DNA of 15,932 nt from KLAP211 sp964650085 (GTDB lineage Bacteria; Patescibacteriota; Dojkabacteria; J137), in contig CAZYSE010000024.1 of NCBI GenBank assembly GCA_964650085.1, positions 1 to 15,932 of the forward strand. The letters run 5' to 3'. Within the stretch, counting starts at the first letter, position 1; the number at the start of each line of letters is the position of its first letter. Position numbers and translations under genes: made by a program. Under the pieces are notes generated by a model, which was not told the origin of the DNA, did not search any database, and worked only from the letters and a program-made list of their open reading frames with translations. Below are positions 6,776-13,016 of this stretch, one piece after another.

Positions 6776-6798
6776 CCCAGGGAAACCTGGGCTTTTTT
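6776..6798 (+). terminator. Rho-independent terminator of yidC-rplY
   Basis: CCCAGG-GAAA-CCTGGG (6776-6791) is a perfect 6-bp stem with a GNRA tetraloop, followed by C and six T. It reads in the plus direction. Its T-run overlaps the last codon of the convergent minus-strand gene. Confidence 0.9.
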
Positions 6799-7105
6799 AT
6801 TGTTCTCTTTTTCCATTAAAGAAGTCATCCAGCATCTTCTGCGCGTCAGCAAGCGGATCTCCATCGTAGTTTACTTGTTGTTCATTTACTCTAATATTAC
6901 TCTGTACATGTAAAAACGCAAGATCTAACTTGTCTTCAGGTACACCTTCAGATCTTAGAAGATTTTGTATATGATCTCTTTGTTCATTTATAGCTAAAGA
7001 TAGCTTGTAATCTTCAAGATTCCTGTCCACTACAATCTGAGGAGACACTTTGTTTGCAGCTATTACTTCAATTGGTAAATCGATTTCCTCTGGAACTTCG
7101 GACAT
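6797..7105 (-). CDS. Hypothetical acidic small protein
   Basis: A 102-residue soluble, acidic protein that I do not recognise. It begins MSEVPEEIDLPIEVIAANKVSPQIVVD and has a predicted helical middle (YKLSLAINEQRDHIQNLLRSEGVPEDKLDLAFLHVQ). It ends with DPLADAQKMLDDFFNGKREQ. There is no membrane segment, cysteine pair or known motif. The ATG at 7103-7105 is the only sensible start; no Shine-Dalgarno sequence is seen. It is transcribed towards rplY and away from the Lon-like gene, with 116 nt to the latter. Confidence 0.75.
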   Translation of the reverse strand: MSEVPEEIDLPIEVIAANKVSPQIVVDRNLEDYKLSLAINEQRDHIQNLLRSEGVPEDKLDLAFLHVQSNIRVNEQQVNYDGDPLADAQKMLDDFFNGKREQ

Positions 7106-7209
7106 ACACTAATGATTTAATAAATATTCCAGATGTTAACTTTCTATAATTGATATTGTCAATCTAAGCGCACAACTAGATCCTTCTTTCTTCGATCTTC
7201 TTTTTCATA

Positions 7210-7215
7210 TATACT
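7210..7215 (+). promoter_or_regulatory. -10-like hexamer directly before the Lon-like gene
   Basis: TATACT ends 6 nt before the ATG at 7222, so transcription would start on the initiation codon (leaderless). The upstream 30 nt are pyrimidine-rich (CCTTCTTTCTTCGATCTTC) with no clear -35. Confidence 0.45.
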
Positions 7216-7221
7216 ATTCAT

Positions 7222-8358
7222 ATGCAAAATAACGTTCAGTTAGACCTAAGTCTAGAAATTCAAAATTTAATAAAGAAGTTAGATGCTTCGACAGCTATAC
7301 CTAAAACCCTCAGAGAGAAGACAGACGGCATGATAATGCGTTTAATAAAGATGAGCCAACAAGGCAACTTCTCTCAGGAATTCGAACCAGTTTCAGAGTA
7401 CATCGAGTGGGTTTGTAAAATTCCATGGGGATCTACAACCGAAGAGAACCTAGACATTTTAAATGCTAAAGCAACTCTAGATAAGTACAATTACGGTCTA
7501 GAACCAGTAAAAACTAGAATTTTAGAATACCTTGCAGTGGTAAAATTAAACTCTAGAACTCAAATCGTACAAGGAGAGACTGCAGACTTGAGTGCAGAGA
7601 TGTCTAGACTTCAAGGAAACTCTTCACATTCACCGATTTTATGTTTTGTTGGAATTCAAGGAGTAGGTAAAACTTCTATGGCTAAAGCTATTGCACAAGC
7701 GCTAAACAGAAAGTTTATGAGAATCGCACTTGGAGGACTTGGAAACGTTACAGAAATTAGAGGTATTACTAGAACAGGAAGCGTTAATGCTGAACCTGGA
7801 CAAATTATTAAATCCTTAATCAGAACCGGCTCAATGAATCCACTAATTCTTCTCGACGAAGTGGATAAAGTGAGTGCCGATACTGGTTTGCGATCCGATG
7901 TTATGGCGGCTTTACTTGAAATCTTAGACCCGGAACAGAACTCAACTTTCATGGACAAGTACTTAGATTACCCTGTGGATTTATCAAAAGTCATGTTCAT
8001 CACAACTGCTAATAATCTAGGAGGAATATCCGCTGCATTATTAGACAGGTTAGAGGTGATTCGTTTTGGAAGTTACAACGACAACGATAAAGTTCAAATT
8101 GCAAAAAACTATCTACTCCCTAAAGTTAGAGAAGCAACAGGAATGACAGAAGATCAACTTTCCTTTGATGATGATGTTTGGACTTTAGTAATTAGACCTT
8201 TAGGATTTGATGCTGGAGTTAGGCAATTAGAAAGAACTCTCACAGAATTGGCCAGAAAAGTAGCTTTGAAGATAGTGCAGGGTACAACTCAGTCTGTTCG
8301 AGTTACAAAGGAAAACTTCCGCGAGTTTATTCCGGAAGACATCGGAATTTACAGCTAG
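7222..8358 (+). CDS. Lon-type AAA+ ATPase lacking the protease domain
   Basis: A 378-residue protein that matches only the middle of Lon. It lacks the N-terminal substrate domain and the whole C-terminal Ser-Lys protease (LonP) domain. A helical lead-in ends in IPWG (67-70, Lon LPWG). It has Walker A GIQGVGKT (144-151) and Walker B LILLDEVDK with D212/E213. ALLEILDPEQN (230-240) and sensor 1 TTANN (261-265) follow. The arginine finger is LLDRLEVI with R276, and sensor 2 is GVRQLER with R334. ATP binding and hydrolysis residues are therefore intact. The pore-1 loop is not: where Lon has RRTYIGSMPG, this has TRTGSVNAEPG, replacing the substrate-gripping Tyr by Gly and adding one residue. It stops cleanly in a palindrome, and no protease remnant follows in any frame. 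It is more likely a remodelling or scaffold ATPase, or the ATPase half of a split system, than a protease. Confidence 0.88.
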   Translation: MQNNVQLDLSLEIQNLIKKLDASTAIPKTLREKTDGMIMRLIKMSQQGNFSQEFEPVSEYIEWVCKIPWGSTTEENLDILNAKATLDKYNYGLEPVKTRILEYLAVVKLNSRTQIVQGETADLSAEMSRLQGNSSHSPILCFVGIQGVGKTSMAKAIAQALNRKFMRIALGGLGNVTEIRGITRTGSVNAEPGQIIKSLIRTGSMNPLILLDEVDKVSADTGLRSDVMAALLEILDPEQNSTFMDKYLDYPVDLSKVMFITTANNLGGISAALLDRLEVIRFGSYNDNDKVQIAKNYLLPKVREATGMTEDQLSFDDDVWTLVIRPLGFDAGVRQLERTLTELARKVALKIVQGTTQSVRVTKENFREFIPEDIGIYS

Positions 8359-8371
8359 CAGCTGTAAATTC
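8345..8371. terminator. Perfect 12-bp palindrome across the stop codon of the Lon-like gene
   Basis: GAATTTACAGCT (8345-8356) and AGCTGTAAATTC (8360-8371) are exact complements with a 3-nt loop. The TAG stop (8356-8358) begins at the last base of the left arm. There is no T-run after it, so it may act as an mRNA 3'-end stabiliser or a weak terminator. Confidence 0.55.
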
Positions 8372-8441
8372 AAAATCTCAAACCTCAAATCTGTCCCAAA
8401 GGGATCGCCTTGCGAAAATCTCAAAAAGTCTCAACATTAAG

Positions 8442-8476
8442 AAACGCCCCGGAAGGCGTTTTGTGATTTTTATTTT
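8442..8476. terminator. Terminator hairpin between convergent genes
   Basis: AAACGCC (8442-8448) pairs with GGCGTTT (8455-8461), loop CCGGAA. It is followed on the plus strand by a T-rich tail (TGTGATTTTTATTTTTC), so it would end transcription of the Lon-like gene. On the minus strand the stem itself ends in GGCGTTTCTT, a weaker signal that may serve the opposing gene. Confidence 0.8.
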
Positions 8477-8496
8477 TCAGATTTGTGATTTAGCTC

Positions 8497-9060
8497 TTAA
8501 TCTTCCTTTCCGTCGATGTAATCTTTATAGTCTTTGTCCTTTTTGATCATCGCTTCCAAAGCTGTTCTTACTAATTGAGCCTTGTGAGTTCTTTTTACTT
8601 TGGATGCCCAGTTTAGATATCTGTCCATTTCAGGAGAAATAATCAAAATGAATTTAGAATCTAATCTGCTAATTGCTTCTTTCATAGCTTCGTTAACAGT
8701 ATCTACAACATTTTTTGCGTTGTAAGTGTACTGAACAAGCTGTTTACTATTATTCCCGTGAATAACTGCAAACTTGTTAGGGCTTTTGTCATCTTCCATT
8801 GTGATAACAACTTTCTTCTCTTCGAGTGCTCTTGCAATCTGATAACCGATGTTTGCGTCTGAATCAGAAATTTCCGCTACTAAAATATCAGTATCTTTAA
8901 TATTTTTGTCTAAAGCAGCAAAAGTTTTTGTTAAAGATTTAGAGTCGATTTTTACTTCATTAACGTTGTGGCCTTGCTTTTTGAGCTCCTTGATACCTTC
9001 GTTGAAAACCTTCAGGGTTTTATCAGAAATTGTAGGTGAGTTGATTACTAATACTTTCAT
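8497..9060 (-). CDS. Nucleoside deoxyribosyltransferase-like protein with RHH-like tail
   Basis: I place the start at the ATG at 9060 (MKVLVINSPT), giving 187 residues. A longer frame to 9162 exists, but its extra residues precede the promoter at 9095-9103 and do not fit the fold. Residues 1-125 look like a Rossmann-type nucleoside 2-deoxyribosyltransferase domain, with DTDILVAEISDSDANIGYQI (56-75), ARALEEKKVVI and a C-terminal KNVVDTVNEAM helix. Where the active enzymes have a nucleophilic Glu (GYELG pattern), this has Gln74 (GYQIA), so catalysis is doubtful. Residues about 136-175 (strand KFILIIS, then two helices) resemble a ribbon-helix-helix DNA-binding domain of the CopG/Arc type. A nucleotide-sensing transcription factor is a fair inference; the target is unknown. 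Confidence 0.65.
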   Translation of the reverse strand: MKVLVINSPTISDKTLKVFNEGIKELKKQGHNVNEVKIDSKSLTKTFAALDKNIKDTDILVAEISDSDANIGYQIARALEEKKVVITMEDDKSPNKFAVIHGNNSKQLVQYTYNAKNVVDTVNEAMKEAISRLDSKFILIISPEMDRYLNWASKVKRTHKAQLVRTALEAMIKKDKDYKDYIDGKED

Positions 9061-9094
9061 ATTAAATAGTTGTTTGTACTTGAAATATAGACCG

Positions 9095-9103
9095 AGTATA
9101 TCA
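9095..9103 (-). promoter_or_regulatory. Extended -10 promoter for the RHH/deoxyribosyltransferase-like gene
   Basis: On the minus strand the sequence reads TGA-TATACT. Transcription would start near 9088 with a leader of about 28 nt to the ATG at 9060. It supports the shorter start and rules against the ATG at 9162. Confidence 0.55.
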
Positions 9104-9172
9104 TCAGGTATGGATTTAGGCAATAAATCTTTCCAGATTATTCTGACATTTTTCAATACCAACTTAATAATG

Positions 9173-9178
9173 TATTAT
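9173..9178 (+). promoter_or_regulatory. -10-like hexamer directly before the FtsA/PilM-like gene
   Basis: TATTAT, with TG just upstream, ends 8 nt before the ATG at 9187. This placement predicts a leaderless or near-leaderless transcript. Confidence 0.4.
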
Positions 9179-9186
9179 ATGAAGGT

Positions 9187-10398
9187 ATGATTTTTAATAG
9201 AAAGAAAACAAAAAGTTCCAAGGGTTTAGATACTTTCCTAGCAGTAGATATTGGTACAGAATTCTTAAAGGTGGCGCTATGTGCTAACGGAGAAGATGGT
9301 ATAGATGTTGTTGGGTACACTAGATTAAAGCAGAACCAAAGCAGTATGTATGCTGCTTTTATTGTAGATGTAGAAGACGTAACCGAGCAGATCGATAAAG
9401 CAATTGGCGAAGTTATTCATAAGTCGCAAGAGCTATTTGGTGATGAGTACGGTATACCAAAAGAAGCAATTATTGGAATTGCCGGAGAGTTAGTAAGTGG
9501 AATTAGTATGGTGGTCAATTTAGATAGAGAAAAGCCAAAAGTGAAGATAACAAGTGCAGAAATTGCAAAGATAATTGAAAATGTAAAAAAGCAGACTTTC
9601 GATAAAGCTAAAGAAGAAATTGCCGAAGAATTAGCCGTTTCCCCAAAACAATTAGTAGAAATTGAAACTTTCCTAAACAGTGCATACATAGATGGCACAA
9701 GAGTTGTAGATCCAGTAGGATACGCTGGAGAAGAGCTCTCTTACAGAGTATTCACTACATTTGCTCCTGGTGTTCATCTAGATAGTCTTAATCAAGTTGC
9801 AGATAAGATCAACCTTAAAGTAAACGGAATTATAGTCGAACCTTATGCTGTAGCTATGAGTCTTAGATCGTTGAGATCAAGCGATGCTGGAGGAATTATT
9901 ATCGATGTTGGTGGAGGAACTACAGATGTCGCAATTATTAAATCTGGCGATGTTATTGGAACAAAAATGTTTGCTATTGGAGGAAGAGTATTTACGAAGA
10001 GAATTCAAAACGGATTGGGAGTAGATTACGAAACAGCAGAGAAAGCAAAATTGGATTATTCTGACAATCGCCTAATGGAGCAAGAGCGATTGGAAATCAA
10101 AAGATTAATAGAAAAAGACATTGGTATCTGGGCAGAAGGTTTAGAAATCACTTTATCTGACTTTCAAGATGTGGGAGAATATCCTTATAATATTTACCTT
10201 TGTGGAGGAGGAGCATTACTTCCAGAAATTCAAGAAGCAATCATTTCTTATCCATGGATGAAATATTTAAACTTTAAAAAGCATCCTAAAGTTAACTTCA
10301 TTTTCCCAAATGGAGTAGATGGAGTTACAGATAGAACAAAATCAGCAACTCTGCCGATTGATGTAGCAGTGTTGGCTTTAGCGAGAATGTACAAATGA
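9187..10398 (+). CDS. FtsA/PilM-like actin-fold ATPase
   Basis: A 403-residue protein of the FtsA/PilM/MreB superfamily. Phosphate-1 motif AVDIGTEFLKVA lies at 19-30. An SHS2/1C-like insertion region lies at about 85-180 (VVNLDREKPKVKITSAEI). Phosphate-2 motif IIIDVGGGTTDVAII is at 237-251, the GGRVFTKRIQNGLG connector at 265-278, and the adenosine motif CGGGALLPEI at 339-348. All nucleotide-binding parts are present. FtsA ties FtsZ to the membrane; PilM is the cytoplasmic anchor of the type IV pilus PilN/PilO assembly. Motifs fit both. There is no obvious C-terminal amphipathic membrane-binding helix as in FtsA (the end is AVLALARMYK). The next gene encodes a large membrane-spanning protein, which may be its membrane partner. 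Confidence 0.85.
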   Translation: MIFNRKKTKSSKGLDTFLAVDIGTEFLKVALCANGEDGIDVVGYTRLKQNQSSMYAAFIVDVEDVTEQIDKAIGEVIHKSQELFGDEYGIPKEAIIGIAGELVSGISMVVNLDREKPKVKITSAEIAKIIENVKKQTFDKAKEEIAEELAVSPKQLVEIETFLNSAYIDGTRVVDPVGYAGEELSYRVFTTFAPGVHLDSLNQVADKINLKVNGIIVEPYAVAMSLRSLRSSDAGGIIIDVGGGTTDVAIIKSGDVIGTKMFAIGGRVFTKRIQNGLGVDYETAEKAKLDYSDNRLMEQERLEIKRLIEKDIGIWAEGLEITLSDFQDVGEYPYNIYLCGGGALLPEIQEAIISYPWMKYLNFKKHPKVNFIFPNGVDGVTDRTKSATLPIDVAVLALARMYK

Positions 10399-10538
10399 AA
10401 ATAAAGCTCAAATTTCCAAGCTCCAATTTCTAAAAGAAAAAAAGAACATTTTGGAGACTGGATATTAGAATTTAAAAACTTTAATGCTTAATAATTTTTT
10501 AGAATTTAGATATTGGGATTTCGAGTTTTTAATGAATT

Positions 10539-12560
10539 ATGTCAATTATAGCCGCATCGAAAATATTTACTGATCAGAACGAAGAACTTACTTTTATTGT
10601 AGAGAGAGTTCGAAATGCAGATAAAGATAAAGTTGCTCTGATTATCCCAGAAAACGCATTGGTATTTAGTAGTCCTGTATCTATCAAGATTCTACAAAGA
10701 ATGATGTACAAGGCAGAGAAGTCTCCTATTGTCGTTACTGAAGACGCTTATGGACAGAAATTTGCTCAGAAGATTGGATTAGTTACTGTAGGAAAAACAA
10801 GCCAAATTACAGAAGAGCTTTGGGATATTGCATTCAAAAGAAAAGTTAAATATAACAACAATTTGCGAGATTCTGAAGGAGGAGAAGTGCCTAGTGAAGT
10901 TGTAGCAGCAGTCCAACCAGAAATTATTGAGGAATCCGCTGTAATGCCTCAGCCTCAGGCAAATATAGCTCAGGAGGAGCCAAGTTTGGAGGAAGTAGAT
11001 ACTGCATCAAGATTGCCTGAAGATTCTTCAGCTTCGCAAGATGAATTGGAAGAATCTCAAGGAGAAGAGAATACTCAAGAATTAGAACCTGCAGAACAAC
11101 CAGATTTAGAAACTACTGCACTTTATAGAAAACAAAGAGATAATCCAAAGGTCGTGACGGTAGGCGGAATAAGCGTTTACAGCGGTGGAGATGCGAAATT
11201 GTTAAAGAGTCAGTTTAAAAATGTTAAAATCAGAACTGTTAAAGACCAAGATATGGAAAGAACTTTTGAACCAACAGGTTCTGGAAGATTTACAGGAAAA
11301 GATTTTACTAAAGCGATAAGCCCTACTAGTAAGGTATCTAGTTTTTTTTCTAGACTACTAGGTAGGAATAAACGAAAAGACTTAGGCGAAACACCAAAGA
11401 GTAAATTAAGATCTCGAATCATTCTAGCAATTGTTGTAATAGTATTATTAACAGGTGGTTACCTATTATTATTCCAGTTTTCTAGTGTCGATGTTCGAAT
11501 TGTTGCTACAAAACAAGACGTTTCAGCTACTTCAGTTGTAGTTTTGGATCCAACAGTAACAGAAATTGGTGAAGTTGGTGGCAAGCTAACGATGCCAGGT
11601 AAACTATTAAATGAAGAACAATACAGTGCATCTTGGACTGGAGAAGCTACAGGAGTAGGTAGAAAAGGAAATAAAGCAGGAGGAACGGTTACTGTTTTCA
11701 ATAACTCAGCAGCCGCAGTTACAATCCCTGTTGGCACAAAAATTCTGAACAAAACAACAGGAAAATCTTACACATTAACTGAAGCTGTAACATTAGCTGC
11801 AGCAACTATCGACGATGTTGTAGAACCAGCCAAGAAAGAAAATGTACCAATGGCAGCTCTAGAGTTTGGACCAGAATATAATATCGATACTGCAACTACA
11901 CAAAACTATTCTATCGATGGTTTTGACGACGACGATGTTTTTGCTAGAAGCTTCGACCAAATTACAGGAGGTACAGTTCAGGAATTCACTACAGTTTCGG
12001 AAGAAAATATTACAGCACTTAAAGCTGCAAAAGCAGCAGAGTTTAAAACACAAGCTGAAAATAAGCTGAAAAGTTTAATTCCAGCTGGTTCATTCTTAAT
12101 TCCTGAGACTATTCAAATAATCGAAACAAAGGTATCTACAGTTCCTAAAACAGGAGAAGAAAGCTTGGACGATACATTTTCGTTAACAATTGAAGCTACT
12201 GTCGTTGGTATTTTAGTAAGCAACGAAGACTTTAAGGATTTAGGAGAAATGCTAATCTCAGATTCAGAATCTTCATCGGTAGTTAATCAACTAGAAACAC
12301 CACAGATAACAAAAGTAACTAAAGGTGAAGGCGACATTTACACGTTAGATATAACTACACAAGGTTCTATAGGAGAAAACCTAGATGCCGAACAAATTGC
12401 TCGAGATTTAGCAGGAAATTCATTTCCAAATGCAAAACAGTATCTTGAAGACTTGAACGGAGTAGAAAGCTTCACCATTAGATTCGGACCAGCATTTATT
12501 CCAGAATTCTTGCAGTTCGTACCATCTTCAACAGACAGAATTAGTATCAGAATAAACTAA
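10539..12560 (+). CDS. Large single-pass membrane protein with N-terminal Rossmann-like domain
   Basis: A 673-residue protein, not recognised as a named gene. Residues 1-85 form an alpha/beta domain of a type I associate with CPR membrane proteins (VERVRNADKDKVALIIPENA, then SPIVVTEDAYGQKFAQKIG). Residues about 110-200 are acidic, Glu/Gln/Pro-rich and probably disordered. KVVTVGGISVYSGGDAK is at 204-220. A basic stretch (RNKRKDLGETPKSKLRSR) precedes one membrane helix at about 293-313. The remaining 360 residues should be outside and are Thr/Val/Gly-rich, beta-strand-prone (GGTVTVFNNSAAAVTIPVGT), with a Lys/Ala helix near 490-510. Some baseplate-J-like character in this part is possible. It has 140 nt of low-complexity spacer to the FtsA/PilM-like gene. 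Inference: a link between cytoplasm and surface. Confidence 0.8.
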   Translation: MSIIAASKIFTDQNEELTFIVERVRNADKDKVALIIPENALVFSSPVSIKILQRMMYKAEKSPIVVTEDAYGQKFAQKIGLVTVGKTSQITEELWDIAFKRKVKYNNNLRDSEGGEVPSEVVAAVQPEIIEESAVMPQPQANIAQEEPSLEEVDTASRLPEDSSASQDELEESQGEENTQELEPAEQPDLETTALYRKQRDNPKVVTVGGISVYSGGDAKLLKSQFKNVKIRTVKDQDMERTFEPTGSGRFTGKDFTKAISPTSKVSSFFSRLLGRNKRKDLGETPKSKLRSRIILAIVVIVLLTGGYLLLFQFSSVDVRIVATKQDVSATSVVVLDPTVTEIGEVGGKLTMPGKLLNEEQYSASWTGEATGVGRKGNKAGGTVTVFNNSAAAVTIPVGTKILNKTTGKSYTLTEAVTLAAATIDDVVEPAKKENVPMAALEFGPEYNIDTATTQNYSIDGFDDDDVFARSFDQITGGTVQEFTTVSEENITALKAAKAAEFKTQAENKLKSLIPAGSFLIPETIQIIETKVSTVPKTGEESLDDTFSLTIEATVVGILVSNEDFKDLGEMLISDSESSSVVNQLETPQITKVTKGEGDIYTLDITTQGSIGENLDAEQIARDLAGNSFPNAKQYLEDLNGVESFTIRFGPAFIPEFLQFVPSSTDRISIRIN

Positions 12561-12572
12561 TTCGTAGATTTC

Positions 12573-12602
12573 TTGACATAATTTTTTCAGAGTTGCTATC
12601 AT
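12573..12602 (+). promoter_or_regulatory. Sigma-70-type promoter of groESL
   Basis: A perfect TTGACA -35 (12573-12578) and TATCAT -10 (12597-12602) are 18 nt apart. This is the best -35/-10 pair in the window. The expected start is near 12609, inside the operator at 12605-12631. It lies only 12 nt after the upstream stop codon. Confidence 0.85.
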
Positions 12603-12604
12603 AC

Positions 12605-12631
12605 TTAGCAGGTTATTTCGTACCCTGCTAA
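12605..12631. promoter_or_regulatory. Diverged CIRCE operator (HrcA site) before groES
   Basis: The site is 27 nt long with the exact CIRCE architecture of 9-nt arm, 9-nt spacer, 9-nt arm. The left arm is TTAGCAGGT and the right arm CCCTGCTAA; the consensus arms are TTAGCACTC and GAGTGCTAA. The outer six bases of each arm are unchanged, the inner three differ, and eight bases per arm stay complementary. It covers the expected transcription start, where HrcA would block groESL when chaperone capacity is sufficient. No hrcA gene is in the window. Confidence 0.82.
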
Positions 12632-12656
12632 AAATTATATTTTATCTCACATTTAT

Positions 12657-12959
12657 ATGGCAAAATCTTTAAAGATTAAACCAATAGGAGAATTCATACT
12701 AGTAAAGGTTTCTAAAGAAGAAGAGACAACTGCTTCTGGGCTTATTGTTCAATCTAGTGGAAAGGGAGAAAGACCACAAAAGGGAGAAATTATCGCACTA
12801 GGTTCTGGAAGAATAAGTGAAAAAGGAGACAAAATTGCATTCAATGTAAAAGAAGGAGATGTTGTTTACTTCAAAAAATACTCACCAGAGGAAGTAGAAA
12901 TCGACGGTGAACAATACTTGATCATGAAGGAAGCAGATATTTTAGCGACTGTAGTATAG
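12657..12959 (+). CDS. groES: Co-chaperonin GroES
   Basis: A 100-residue Cpn10. It has KIKPIGEFILVKVSK at the start, the mobile loop EEETTASGLIVQSSGKGERP (about 21-40) with the GroEL-contacting hydrophobic tripeptide LIV (29-31), then QKGEIIALGSG, EGDVVYFKKYSPEEVEIDG, and the closing ADILATV strand. It caps the GroEL ring during folding. It is transcribed from the 12573 promoter under the CIRCE-like operator, with a leader of about 48 nt and no Shine-Dalgarno sequence. groEL follows after 57 nt. Confidence 0.97.
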   Translation: MAKSLKIKPIGEFILVKVSKEEETTASGLIVQSSGKGERPQKGEIIALGSGRISEKGDKIAFNVKEGDVVYFKKYSPEEVEIDGEQYLIMKEADILATVV

Positions 12960-13016
12960 AAGCTATAAGTTCGAAGCTAGAAGCTCGAAACAAATTTTAC
13001 ATTTTACATTTCAATT

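Noticed and set aside
8359..8496. Possible frameshifted remains of the Lon protease domain after the AAA+ gene
   Set aside because: The sequence is a short spacer with a palindrome and a terminator, and none of its frames resembles the LonP domain; the next gene is on the other strand.
9061..9162. N-terminal extension of the deoxyribosyltransferase-like gene (start at 9162)
   Set aside because: An extended -10 promoter (9095-9103, minus) lies inside it, and MKVLVINSP at 9060 is a typical first strand of the fold.
8849..9190. Plus-strand open frame of 113 codons opposite the deoxyribosyltransferase-like gene
   Set aside because: It is the complement of a better gene, with no promoter or recognisable protein pattern.
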